Assembly: GCA_030762895.1 (NCBI GenBank)
Contig: CM061070.1
Span: 80,219,291 to 80,283,290 of the forward strand
Length of the DNA stretch: 64,000 nt
Origin: Sophora flavescens
Lineage: Eukaryota; Streptophyta; Magnoliopsida; Fabales; Fabaceae
Reading direction: 5' to 3'
Shown piece after piece: positions 34,681 through 46,108 of the stretch. The position numbers were made by a program, and so were the translations under genes. The notes below the pieces were generated by a model. That model made no database searches. It saw nothing but the letters and a program-made list of their open reading frames with translations, and was not told where the DNA came from. Numbering within the stretch: position 1 is the first letter of the stretch; each line of letters begins with the position of its first letter.

Positions 34681-34989
34681 CAGAGACAAGAGCAGAATCA
34701 CTTTGTTCTCTCAATGTTGACCTAGTTCTTAGCTTGTCATTGGGGTCACCAATGATTTGATCTTGAGGATGGTAGTTTCTGAAATACCAAGATTTCTGAG
34801 CATTTTCCTGTTGAGAGATAGACGTTTCTGGTTGTTGTTGAGAAGTGTCGTCTACTTGGATATTAGACTTGATTTCTGGTTTCTCTCCTAAGATATTTAG
34901 ATCAAGATCTGCAAAAGCTTCATCTAGCTCTGATAGTCTCTTATCAGGTAGTTTGTCATCAAATTTTACATGAATACATTTTTCTACAA

Positions 34990-35800
34990 CTAGAGTTCTG
35001 GAATTCTAAACTCTAAAACCTTTTGAAGTTTCAGAAAATCCTAGTAGAATTCCATTATCTATCTTAGCATCAAATTTACCAAGTTGATATTTTATATTCA
35101 AAATGTAACATTTACATCCGAAAGGGAGGAAGTATGAAATGTTGGGTTTTCTACCTTTCCACAATTCATAAGGAGTCTTATTTAGAATAGGTCTAATGTA
35201 TATTCTGTTATGAATGTAGCAGGCAGTGTTCACAGCTTCATCCTAGAAGTGCTTAGGGACAGAATTGTCATTGAGCGTAATCATAGCCATCTCTTGAAGA
35301 GATCTGATCTTTCTCTCTACCACACCATTTTGCTGTGGTGTTCTTGGTACTGAGAAGTTGTGTTGAATGCCACTTTCTTCACAAAACTCATGGAATAGCT
35401 CATTGACAAATTATCCCCCATGATCACTTCTAATTGAAGCTATACACATTCCGTTTTCATTCTGTTCACGTTTGCAGAATACATAAAAGACCTTGAATGA
35501 CTCATCCTTGTGAGCAAGGAACATAGCCCATGTCCATCTAGTGTAGTCGTCTACTATGACAAATCCATATTTCTTACCACTGACAGAGGCAGTCCTTGTT
35601 GGACCAAAGAGATCAAGGTGTAGCAATTCTAGTGGTCTGTTGGTACTAACAACATTCTTAGATTCAAAGGAACCTTTGACTTGTTTTCCCTTCTGACATG
35701 CATCACATAGAGCATCAGATTTGAAACTAAGGTTTGGTAGACCTCTTACAAGGTTATGCTTTTTTAGTTTTGAGATTAATCTCAAACTTGCATGACCCAA
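34990..35800 (-). pseudogene. Integrase of element A
   Basis: 35411-35800 carries the zinc-binding pre-integrase end (C-D-A-C-Q-K-G-K-Q) and the first catalytic Asp in L-H-L-D-L-F-G-P. The second lies in I-R-S-D-H-G-G. A stop codon follows immediately in place of the conserved Glu, and the frame is lost. The downstream C-terminal part (35006-35233) keeps N-T-A-C-Y-x-H-N-R and P-Y-E-L-W-K-G-R-K-P-N. The linker to reverse transcriptase (34680-34990) is acidic and unconserved. Confidence 0.85.
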
Positions 35801-35818
35801 CCTTTTGTGCCAAATCCA

Positions 35819-36241
35819 TCATTCATCCTCAATGAAAACTAGACATGAGACACTTTGATTTGAGAGGTCCTCTAAGTCAATCTTATACAGATTGTTTTGC
35901 CACTGGGCAGTGAATAAGAGTGATCCATCAGCTTTCTTGACAGTACACATATTCTTATTAAATGAAACAACAAACCCACTATCACATAATTGACTAATGC
36001 TAAGCAGATTGTGTTTAAGACCATTTACTAACAGAACATTATCAATGGAGGGAAAATGATGTTTACCAATTTTACCTATACCAATGATCTTTCCTTTTTG
36101 GTTTCCTCCAAAAGTGACCCAGCCACCATCTTTGGGTCTAAGGTCTTGGAACATATACCTTTCTCCTGTCATGTGTCGTGAGCACCCACTGTCCAAGTAC
36201 CAGGACTTCTGTTTCTTTCCTGTTGTTAAGCAGACCTGCAA
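35819..36241 (-). pseudogene. Aspartic protease region of element A
   Basis: W-Y-L-D-S-G-C-S-R-H-M-T-G is the protease active-site region of copia polyproteins (D-S-G). L-K-H-N-L-L-S-I-S-Q-L-C-D-S-G follows, the usual lead into the pre-integrase domain. About 140 residues are open before a stop codon. Confidence 0.8.
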
Positions 36242-37975
36242 CAGGGATTATCTTACCTTTAGGTACCCAAATTGGCTTGGGTCCTTTCTTGTTAGTGATC
36301 ATAGGTCGTGAATGATTTGCATGCTTATTATGTATGCATTTAGATGACACATGCCGCTTTTTCCACATACTTTGCAGTAAGTATTGGAAGGACTTGGTTG
36401 TGACTTAGTGTACTGTGGACAGACTTTAAAAGCCTTATATTGTGTATGAACTTTCGGTTTATTCAGAGATGCATCTTGCTTCTCTTTATCATAACCAATG
36501 CCAGATTTGTCACGTGGTGATCTAAAATATCTTAATATAAGGTTTAATTTATCTGAGCTACCAACCAGTTTTGACAGAGAGTCTGTCAAGTATGTCATAT
36601 CTTGTTTCAGTTGTTCAACTTCACAAGAGCTATTAGGCTTACACTCAGTCTTGTCAGCCAGACTAATATTGTTTGATTTTAATGTTTCATCCTCATCCCT
36701 AAGGTTTTGATTCACTGTGCAGACCTTATCATAATCTTTAGAGAGTTTAATAAACTTCTTTTTGATACTCTTATACTCTTTATACAGTATGCATGATTCA
36801 TGCAGCAATTCATCAAAAACAGTTTGAAGAGTAGATGGATCAGAGTCCATTACCTCAGCATCAGTGAACTCACTTTCTGATCCAGTGTCAGCCATGAAGC
36901 AAATGTTTGCTTCCTCTCTTGCTTTATCTTCTTCATCTGAAGAAGACAGGTCAAGATCCTCCGAAGTAGCCATCAAGCCTTTCTTCTTTTTGAAGAATTT
37001 CTTTTTCTCCTTCAACTTTGGGCAGTCAGCTTTGAAGTGTCATGGTTTCTTACATTCAAAGCACATTGGTGGGCCTTTCTCCTTGGAATCTTACTTCTCC
37101 TTGGAGAATTTTTTGTTGAACTGCTTCCTTCTGAATCAACCTTTCTTTCTCCACATGTGTTGGATTTTTCTGGAGATGAAAGATAGTTCATCCTCATCTG
37201 AGTCACCTTCACTATTTGATGAATCACCTTCATCTGAGGACTCAGCAACTTTAAGCACCTTTGAGGAAGTAGCTTTCTTGGCTTTTAGGGCAATGGATTT
37301 TCCTTTTCTGGAGTTTTCCTCTTCATTTAGGTCAAGTTCATGAACTTTTGATGAACCCAGAAGCTCTTCCAGAGAAAGAGTATTCAAATTCTTTGCTTCC
37401 TGGTTAGCAGTTACCTTAGGTCTCTACTGTTTTGAGAGACTTCTCAAGATTTTTCTCACATGATCTCTGTTCTCATATACCTTTCCAAGAGACCTGAGAC
37501 TGTTGGTGATTGTTTGGAATCTTCCAAACATCTGATCTATAGTTTCATGATCTGCCATCTTGAATAGCTCATACTGGTGAACCAGCATGCTTATCTTTGA
37601 TTCCTTCACTTGTGAGGAACCTTCTTGAGCTAGTGCAGGAGTATCCTAGATTTCTTTAGCCGTGTTGCAACTATGAACCTTGTCATGCTCAGATCTGGTT
37701 ATAGCACACATGAGATAGTGCTTAGCTTTCATGTTTAGTTGATGTTGACTTTTCTGCTCTTGAGTCCATTCAGCTCTAGGCACTGCAGCTCCAGCTTCAC
37801 TCCTTGGCTCAGTGTAGCCATTTTCTATCAGTTCCCAGATGTCAGCATTCTGTGCATCCAAGAATGCCATCATCCACTTTTTCCAATAATCATAGTCAGT
37901 TCCATCAAAGAGAGGGGGTCTATTGATAGCTTGTCCTTCTGTATCCATGATTGTAGGATCGTACTGCCTTAGCAC
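36138..37975 (-). pseudogene. gag of element A
   Basis: It starts at the ATG at 37975. The first block (37646-37975) has the P-P-L-F-D-G-x-D-Y-x-Y-W-K gag pattern and the second (37424-37609) the H-x-Y-E-L-F-K-M...R-F-Q-x-I-x-N-x-L motif. A long serine/glutamate-rich region follows (36299-37387) with decayed CCHC knuckles, one recognisable as Y-C-K-V-C-G-K-S-G near 36370. At least four frame breaks separate the blocks. Confidence 0.8.
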
Positions 37976-38005
37976 TTGTTAGATGCTAAACCCTGTCAAG
38001 GCTGA

Positions 38006-38017
38006 GCTTTGATACCA
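38006..38017 (-). other. Primer-binding site of element A
   Basis: TGGTATCAAAGC on the minus strand, 2 nt inside the 5' LTR, matches the complement of the initiator tRNA(Met) 3' end with one or two changes. Confidence 0.75.
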
Positions 38018-38019
38018 AC

Positions 38020-39591
38020 TGAAGTTGGCACAGGTAAACACAAGAAGGGGGGTTGAATTGTGTTTGTTAATTATTTCTGAAAAAACCCTTTTTGAGAAAC
38101 CTTTTCACAAGCAGAAGATAAGAAATTTAAGCACACAAGAAATCCTTTAAAAGATTAACAAAACCAAAAACAAATCCACAGTTAGTATAAATAAGTAAAA
38201 CTGTAAAAGATAAGGGATATAAAATTCACTCGGTTATTTTATCATGGTTCACTCTCTTCCAACCAAGAGCTACGTCCAGTCCCTTCTACTTGAAGGATTT
38301 TCTCCACTATTTCCAAATAGTTTCTACAACAAGTATTCTTCACCTCTCCAGGCTACAAGTTGCTTTCTTGCCAAGCCTCTTCAGGCTCTAACTCTATCAC
38401 ACAGATTTATTTTCTAAGATCTTTCTAACTCACTATATGTGAGGGTATGAAGGTTTTAGATCTACTGAATATTTTTACAAATATTCAATCTTAACAATTA
38501 CAGACTTTTGCTTTACAATGAGAATATGAGCTTTTAATATCTTGCAATTGTTCAAATGACAAAAGTTATTCTTCAGTGCTTGAGACCTACTATATATAGT
38601 GGTTTTCAAGTTCTCTTGTAAATCTTCAGCGGGTATTTGAATAGTCCCGTTATAGAGATAGCATTAAATGCATGATATCCGTTGAGACTGATAGCTTGAT
38701 TTTGGGCGAGTTGAAAAACATCCTTGGTTATCAGAAAATCACAAAATGGAGGCCCACTGTTCTGAGCAATTGTACCTTAAAAACTTTCTTTCCTCCTTTG
38801 TGTATAACCCAGCTTTTGTCCAGCAATAAAGATGTCATCGTACAGATCGTTTTGCAATTCCAATTGTACGATTTACTTTTTGTATTTCCTTGATAGTACT
38901 ATGAATTTTCTTAAAGGAAACGAGACATTAATCGGATAAAAACAAATGGGAAGAACAAATATTCATTTGAAATAAATATCAATCATTTGAAATAAATTCA
39001 TCATGGACCATATTGCATTAAATCATAATCAAGGTAGTAAAGATATAGAACATACAGAACCTTCTACAGGCACTTAGTTTAAGAACGCATCTACACAAGA
39101 TTTTATTCTGCTCGTCCACTGGTGTGGTAGAAGCGCTCGTCGACACAAGTCTTTGGACTTGCTAAGTCCTTAGAGAGATTGCATCCAATGGCGTGGCACT
39201 ATGGACGTCTACTGAGTTTTAGTTAGGCACTATGGACGTATACTTTAGTTTCAAAGATAGCACTCGTCTGCTGACGTGGCAAGATGGACGCGTTTATTTT
39301 CAAGTCTTTGGACTTGTTGTACCTAACAAGTTATTTAGGCATTCATTTATAGCCTCGTCTACTTAATTAAACAACGAGGTAGCTTTACCACAGTTCTTGA
39401 ACAGTCCATCTATAGGGGTGGACATGTATTTTCAATTGGAACTTATCCCAAGTTTATTTCTTATAAAAGCGTTCCTGCATAACTGAAAGCATTAGTTAGA
39501 TCTCAACTAACACTTTACCAAACAAATTTAATCCTTTTGTTAACATGAAAACCTAGAGATTAAATAAATCAGAACCACTTTGGTTCCAACA
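38020..39591 (-). repeat. 5' LTR of element A
   Basis: 1572 bp. It has the same ends as 29238-30683 and retains the 126 bp deleted there. TATA box at 38590-38600; hairpin block at 38246-38282. Confidence 0.9.
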
Positions 39592-39751
39592 ATCTCCCCC
39601 TTTTTGATGATGACAAAAACTGATTAAATTTAAATAGCAAAGTCTAAGAGAGCTTGCAAGGCTCCCCTAAGACATAGCATTCAACAAAAGAAGGCAGTTT
39701 AAGGCATACAATACCAAAGGTAATACAAGTTATCAGACCAAGATAGAAGGT
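39592..39751 (-). mobile_element. Extra internal fragment beyond the LTR of A
   Basis: The polypurine tract and the following sequence continue past the 5' LTR and match 30684-30843 with few changes. This means LTR-internal-LTR-internal, the trace of a tandem or recombined array. It ends where the hAT-like element begins; a short word, AAGGTAATACAAGTTA, is repeated at the junction. Confidence 0.75.
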
Positions 39752-40066
39752 AATACAAGTTAGCGGATAGCGGATAGTGGATAGGCTAGCTGATAGCGAT
39801 TAGCTAGCGGATTGGATTAAAAGTGTTTGATAAAACTAGTAGTTTGACTAGTTGATAAATATAAAATGACATAAAAGGACATGCATGCATGTTTTTTATA
39901 TAAATTATATATACATATACTATTTATTTTTAAATTATTTATCATTTAAAAAATTTAAAAAATTAATCACTTTTATCATTTTTAGTTTAGTTTAAACATT
40001 TTTAATAAATAAAATGGAATAATAAAAATAAAATTATATACTGATATAATTTTTATATAAATTTTT

Positions 40067-41031
40067 GGGAAAAGAACACATACACCCCATAAACCAATAT
40101 CATTTTTCAAATAGACACCTTTAATTATTAATTCTTCCCCATTGATCTTCAAATTTCAAACTTTAGTGAAATTGATCATCCCATTAACCCACTGTTGACC
40201 CACAATTATTTCCCTTGTTCTTCCTGCTTCCCATATTATTTGCAGAACTTCTCTTCTCGTTCCAAAGAGACATCAAAATGCACAAACCTTATTGTTTCCT
40301 TGGGGTACTTTTTGAGGCCATAAATGGAGTTGCCACCACCACCAGCTTCACACCATAATTCTCTCTTCATTCTCACATCATTCAAGTTAAGATTATCACG
40401 TTCAACATTATTACTTCTTTCTTCAGTCATATGGGTCCTTATGTGACCACGCCTAGACTCTTCCCACAACCTCTTACCGCAATACTCTTGCACATAAACT
40501 TCCTCTCTGGACTGATCAGTGATGTTATATGAATATGAGTATATGATCCCAGGAAAGTACACAAGATCAATAAATTAACTATATCACATACATATCTTAA
40601 ATCTGCAAGGAAAATAAACGTTCCATCATTGAGAGCATCAACCACCCAAGTTTTTCTTTGGATGTAATAAAAAGTTTTTTTTTTAACTGGGTGACTGCTC
40701 AGATTTAATGGGGTAATGAATAGGGGGAAAATCAAATTTTGAAGGAACGGGGTTTCTACCAAGGGAGGGCGCCGATGAAAAGGAGAGCTGCAGTCTTTTC
40801 TCTATTTGTTTTCCATTTTTAAAAAATAATAATAAAATTATAAAATTAAAAATAATCAATAGTTGAGATTAAAAAATGAATGACCGGATTTGATCATGAT
40901 TTAATTGTAGGTTAACAAAAGGACCAATTTCACTAACGTTAAAAGTTTGAGCATTACTTGGAAAGAATCAACAGGTGAGGATGCTATTTACAAAAAGGTT
41001 ATAGTTTGAGGAATGTATGTGCTATTTTCCC
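40067..41031. mobile_element. Pack-MULE-like element
   Basis: A 965-bp unit has imperfect inverted ends of about 45 bp (GGGAAAAGAACACATACA against GGGAAAATAGCACATACA). It is flanked by the 9-bp repeats TAAATTTTT (40058-40066) and TAAATTTTA (41032-41040). The middle has a mixed base composition and protein-like open frames on the minus strand, which suggests a captured gene piece. Confidence 0.65.
40236..40762 (-). pseudogene. Captured gene fragment in the Pack-MULE
   Basis: Two overlapping minus-strand frames (40236-40562, 108 aa; 40439-40762, 107 aa) are rich in charged residues, with the patterns W-E-E-S-R-R-G-H and K-E-T-I-R-F-V-H-F-D-V-S. A TTTTCCTTGCAG acceptor-like site near 40610 suggests intron-exon structure kept from the source gene. 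I do not recognise the parent family. Confidence 0.35.
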
Positions 41032-41744
41032 TAAATTTTATCTTTTTAAAGATAAAAATATATTTTCTATTTTTTATCTTAAATATAAATATAAATAGTG
41101 AAATTAATTCTTATTTATATATTATGTTAAATGATTAGTGTTTTATTTGATTAGCTAATGATAAGTAAGAAATTTAATTATGATAGTAGGGTTAAAAATG
41201 GAAGAAAAAATGATAAGCTATACGCTATAAGCTCAAACGCTACTTCAAGTAGCATTGTAAAAAATGTTTTACACTAGTGAAAAACCGCTATATGCTAATT
41301 TTACCAAACGGGGCTACTTTTCCATTCGCTATACGCTAGCGGATTTGGCAAACCAAATAGACTCTTAAAATGATGATAATGAAATAATCAAAGTTAACAC
41401 AAGAAGGAGGGTTCAATTGTGTTTACCAACTTTTTGTGTTACTTAAAAAGATTTTCGCAGGCACAACAACTAGAACTTAGATTAGAGAAAATCAGACGAT
41501 CCGATACGTCTAATATTCAGACAAAACACGCAAGCAAACAGAGAAGAGTAAAACAGAGTTTGATATTCACAATATTAACTCCCCAAGTTAAATGCTTAAA
41601 GAAAATAATACTTAAGCAAAATAAAGAGATAAGGGAAGAGGAATATCACTCAAGAGTTTTATACTGGTTCACCCCAAAATCCACAGGGCTACGTCTAATT
41701 TCTTGGCAGCACCAAGTTTCCAATATAACTGAGTAAATTACAGT

Positions 41745-41875
41745 ACAAATATTCTTTGCACACCTAGCCTCTTCAGGCTTAACACTTAAACAAGTATTCT
41801 TTGCTCACATAGCCTCTTCAGACTCAACACTCAAACAAGTATTATTTGCTCACCTAGCCTCTTTAGGCTCAACAC
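41745..41875 (-). repeat. Triplicated 46-bp unit with AGCCT/AGGCT hairpin
   Basis: Three units of 'ACAAGTATTCTTTGCTCAC' followed by AGCCT-CTTC-AGGCT. The hairpin is perfect in units 1 and 3 (loop CTTT in unit 3) and has one mismatch in unit 2. LTR A has one such unit (about 29430-29480). It lies in the transcribed part of the LTR. Confidence 0.75.
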
Positions 41876-42582
41876 AGTAAGGAATAAAAAGGTTTTGTGT
41901 AATTAATACAACTTGCAAGTCTTTCAGATCACACTCAAAGAGTGGAATAAATATGAAGTATGGATGACTGCAAATTAATATCAAATGATTGAAAGTGTAT
42001 CCAATGAAAGAATGAAGAAGTTAATGATGAGAGTAAATGCTTCTGCCCAGTGTTCTTAATGATATTCAACTTCTTGTCTTCATCTTTATTGTTTGATCTA
42101 TTTAAATACTTCAATCAAGAGATCCGTTTAGACACAGCTTCAGAAACTGTGTTCTTCTGATTTGAGCTTCTAAGACACCATTAATGCCAAAGAGTCGTTT
42201 TGTATAAACATTAAATGCTTGGGAACGTTGAGCTTTGACAAGGTTGTCCAAGAGTACACTTTATTCTGAGTAGCTGTTGTTTCAGAGTATGCAGCAGCAG
42301 GCTTCTCGTACTTGTAGCAGAGAGCTTCCATTTTTCAATGCAACAGTCAGTTCACTTTCCAGAAAGCACTTTTTTCTTTGTACTAAAATAGCTAAAAAGT
42401 TACTGCTGTGGTACAGAGATTGCGTGTTTATTCCTTAAAACCGTGAAACAACCGTTCTTTATTTTTTGTCCTTTAAGCTATTGTCTAGAGGTTTTCGAGA
42501 TCCTTAAGGAAGGCATCTAATTTGAATAAGGTGACTTGAACTTTATTTCCGACAAACTAACATCATAGCAGTGTTGGAAATT

Positions 42583-42850
42583 TAGACGGGTGAAAGGCAA
42601 TCCAAAAAGTAGACGGGTGATCATGCAGTCCAAAACTAGACGGGTGCTAGCGTATTCCAAAAACTAGACGGGTGATCCACTGGGTCTGTTTCAGACAGAT
42701 GCTTCTTGCCACATCATCAAGTAAACTCAGATCTTGATTGAGCGTCGACTTGGTCTTTGACTGAATTTCAGATGAGTGATTTTTAGACAAGTCTAAAAAC
42801 CGAGCTCTGCTAAAAAGTAGACGAGTCATAAAAATAGGCGAGTGACCTTA
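42583..42850 (-). promoter_or_regulatory. AGACGGGTG motif array in U3 of LTR B
   Basis: AGACGGGTG occurs at about 42585, 42612, 42638 and 42666. Variants AGACGAGT and AGGCGAGTG follow at about 42820 and 42836. The array lies 480-740 bp upstream of the TATA-like box. Variants recur upstream of ORF3 of B (46440-46505). Confidence 0.6.
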
Positions 42851-42988
42851 AGTCAATTTTCCTGCACACTTATCAGATATGTCAGTAGTTTCACATGGTT
42901 CAATATTACCATACTTAATCTATTTGGAATCATCAAAACTTAGAGAAACTACACATGGAATGTGTTTCAGACTTATGAGGTCTCAACA

Positions 42989-43002
42989 TTATCCCCCTTT
43001 TT
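42989..43002 (-). other. Polypurine tract of element B
   Basis: AAAAAGGGGGATAA on the minus strand, directly before the 3' LTR. It is almost identical to that of A. Confidence 0.85.
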
Positions 43003-43444
43003 GATGATGACAAATAACTTTTCTGATTTTATTGAACATAAAAAAAAAGGATAAGAGAAAATTTCCAAACAGATATAACTGTTCACAGTATTTTAATGCT
43101 CCCCCTTAGTTTATGCATCAGATAAAAGTTTATTTAGAGCAAAAACAAGGTATCATAGTGGATAAATATATTTAATCAAATTATATCAGAGCAAACATAA
43201 CTTTTGGAACAGAAAGGCACAAAGTCAGAAATAATTTTCTTATTTTTCTATTATATTTCCTCCCTATTTTGGCATCAATCAAAAAGTAAGTAAAACATAT
43301 ATATTAAGACAGATAGCCAAAAGAAATACCAAAACAACAATTCATTTCATATAACCAGAGTCAGAAGTGTTACAAGTGATAGACATCACTGACTAGTACA
43401 TTGCATGACTCAATAAGGAAATGAAAAAGACCAAGTCCTAAGAT

Positions 43445-46108
43445 CTAAGAACTAGGACCTCCTTGGCTTTTGAAGAAAGCTTCCATCGTCTTCTGCATTG
43501 CTTGCTGCTGAGCTAACATTTGAGCTTGAAATACAGCTTTCTGAGCAATTGCTTCATCCTGTCTTTGGATGACAGTATGCAAACTTGAAGATATTTTATC
43601 TAGCCTCTGATGAGGAGCAGGATCATAAGCAACTACTGGAGTAGTAGAATCTGTTGTGGCCAGTGTAGTTGCAGATGCTGATGGAGGAGGTGGACAAGGA
43701 GGAGGGGTAAGAGGTAACTCTTCAACAAGAATGTCATCCTTAGGCTGAGGGTCTAGAAAAACACATGTTGACAGAGTTGTCACAAAATCATTATTTGGAT
43801 AGAATTCCGCTAGAAAAGCATGTATTTGTTCATGGTGAAGAGGAGAATCTACTATAGAAAGAAGAAATTCATAAGATCTCCTAATAAGATTTATGTGAGT
43901 AAGAGGATTAGATTCAGAGAAGTTTATAAAAAAGAAGGGGAAAATCATGAAGAAGGGAGGGATTGTGTAAATGGAAGGTGAAAAAGGATAAAGAACATAG
44001 GCTTGGCTACCTCTGGTTGGAACGGAGACTTTTTCTTCTTCCTTCAATCCTGAGCTAGAACCACATCTCCAATAAATGTCTCCGACTTTCCGAAACTGAT
44101 GATGAGTCTCAGTGGTTAGAAGCTTCTTCCTGTACTTGCATTTTTGTCATTGATCTTGATGAGACAGAATGGTTGATCTCCAGGCAAGTCAATGATCTTT
44201 TGCTTTCCTTTCAAGGTCATGGAGTCAGGCATTATTTTGATGTCAGTTGAAGGCTTCATGAAGATATGTGGATTGAAAAGCCATTTTCCAACAGGCTTAT
44301 ATTTTCTATCCATCTTTACAAGTTGCCTTTCAGCTTCAAGTGAGGCAATCACATCCAAGTCTTTTCCATTTAAGTAGTTGGAGCAAGATTCATCTGTGAC
44401 AGAGAATGGAGTGGTTCTGGAAGATAGGTGGTAGGGAGATATAGCTAAGAGGATAGGGTTGTGTCTGGTTTCAGAGAATAAGTCTGGAAAAACTACTCTC
44501 AGGAACTTGGCACTAGTTTCTGATGTGATCAGGGGTTAGTATTTTGGGTGAAGGTGGAGGAGGAGTGGGATTGTCAAAATATGCGAAGTCATTGACATCC
44601 TCAGTGAGAAGAGTGTCGGTATGGTGAGATGTTTGTGGTGTGGAAGGTTTTGATGAGTGAGTTTCAGACATGTGAGTTTCTGAGATGGTAGGGTTGGGTT
44701 CAGAAGTATGATGGATAGGGGCAGAAACAGAAGTTTGATGGATAGGTGATGTGTGGAATGGAGTTGGAATTTTTGGTGAGGTAGGTGGAGTGGGGATTTT
44801 TTGTTGTGGTTGAGGTGATGGTGTTCTTTGTAGTGGTGGTGTTGGTGCTTTTTGTGGTGACATAGCAGGTAATGGTGATGAAGGTTGTGGAATAGAAGTT
44901 GTCGTGGCTGTTTGTTGAGGTTGAGAAGACGATTCTCTTTGAGGTGAGGGTGATGGTGAGGGAGTAGGAAACAAGACAATCTTCCTCTATGCCATAGCAG
45001 TTCTCTTTTTCTTAGGGATCATAGTCTCTTCTGATTGAGACTCCCCCTCAGCTTGCACAGCTCTCTTCCTCTTGAAGACTTTTGTTATACTAGGTGCAAT
45101 AGGAACAGAAGCAGCAGCTTGCTCAAAAGATTCAGCAACAGGTTTAACAACCTGAGAGGCTTCAGCAGCATCTTGAAACATAGAAGCTTCAGCAGTTGAC
45201 TGAGTAACTTTCCTCCTCTTCCTCTGAAGTTGAGACCTTTCTTCTTCAACTGGTTCCTTAAAAGGTTAGGCCTTAACAACTGGAACACTTAGCCTTTCAC
45301 TAGCAGGTGCAGCAGATGATGATGCTTCAGCAGTAGAAGGTCCAACTATAGGTTGAAGTTGTACATTCATCAAAGACAGTGTCTTTGAAGTTATCTCCGT
45401 GCAGAGATCAGCATGGAAGGCTTTTGACATGTTTTTCAAAGAAATATCCCTGAAGACTCTTGTCATAAGCATGCCATAGGGATATCCATCCTTACATTTT
45501 CCTTTCACAGTCTTCTCCACGTGTCTAAAAATTAAATCTATGATATCTGTTTTGATTCTTTGGACTAAGTGATAGATAGTAAATTTTTCTATCTTACTCA
45601 CATGATCCCTAGAGCCAATTTTTGGTATCACACAATTAATTAAAAGTACATGAAGAAATCTTGCCTTAGGTGTTAGGTACTTTGAATCAGAGTCCTTTGG
45701 CATAGGAACTCCATACTGTATGAGGTTTACAACCATCTCTCCACCTTAATTTTTCATCCATCTCTTGTCGTACCCAGCTCCTTCTCTAGGGCACTTGATC
45801 ACTTCAGCAAGTAACTCATGAGTAATGAAGACGTGGTCCTCATCTACATCTCCAGAAATCATGTAGGTTGAGCTGTCCTTGGTGACTATAGCGTTTTTCC
45901 AGAAATCCCTAACCAAGGAAGGAAAGACATCTTCCATAATTTGGAAGAATGTTTGCCACCCAGCATGAGTAATTTCATGCTTAACATCTAGTCCTTTGTT
46001 CTTTAGCTCAGTGAAGTTTGGGACCCTTCCAGGGTGTACTTTATTCAGTTCTATTAGAGAAAGTCCGTATTTTTCAGCAACTTCTTCAAGAAAGCTTTTG
46101 GGTGCCAT
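43445..46108 (-). pseudogene. ORF3 of element B (SIRE env-position ORF), broken
   Basis: The likely start is the ATG at 46108. Block 1 (45746-46108) has the A-G-W-x2-F-F(n)-V-F-P-S-L-V-R-D-F-W pattern shared with A. Block 2 (45266-45736) matches A's second block (I-G-S-R-D-H near its middle, like I-G-S-K-D-N). A lysine-rich segment (44987-45181) follows, then a serine/proline/threonine-rich region (44513-44974) and weaker blocks to 43445. The last of these has a Q/A/M-rich, coiled-coil-like end. Stops and frameshifts separate the blocks. The conserved W-F-W core argues that the ORF was once under selection; its role is unknown. Confidence 0.6.

Larger units (their letters stand above)
29238..39591 (-). 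mobile_element. Ty1/copia retrotransposon A (SIRE/Maximus-like), decayed
   Basis: This 10.35-kb minus-strand element has two LTRs, a tRNA(Met)-type primer-binding site (38006-38017) and a polypurine tract (30684-30696). The domain order gag, protease, integrase, reverse transcriptase, RNase H is copia order. An extra ORF region lies between pol and the 3' LTR, as in the SIRE/Maximus lineage. All frames carry stops or frameshifts. It lies in a TGTAACACCC repeat on its left. A clean target duplication cannot be read because 160 bp of a second internal copy follows the right LTR. Confidence 0.85.
39752..41365. mobile_element. hAT-like element with AGCGGATAG subterminal repeats
   Basis: The left end carries repeated TAGCGGATAGCGGATAG words and the right end inverted CTATACGCTAGCGGATT words, followed by AACCAAATAGACTCTT. 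Such subterminal arrays with a 'TTTGGTTTGCCAAAT' end are typical of small hAT-type elements. No transposase is present. A Pack-MULE-like insert splits it. The left terminus looks truncated and no target duplication is certain. Confidence 0.5.
41370..42988 (-). repeat. 3' LTR of element B
   Basis: It ends CTCAACA at 42988 before the polypurine tract; the other edge is approximate (TGATGATAATG near 41368). It holds a weak TATA-like TATTTAAATA (42098-42109), the GGTTCA...CTACGTCTA block (41666-41697), three 46-bp tandem units at about 41745-41875 and an AGACGGGTG motif array at 42583-42850. Confidence 0.7.

Noticed and set aside
36864..37343. 159-aa serine-rich plus-strand open frame
   Set aside because: Antisense of the gag region of element A.
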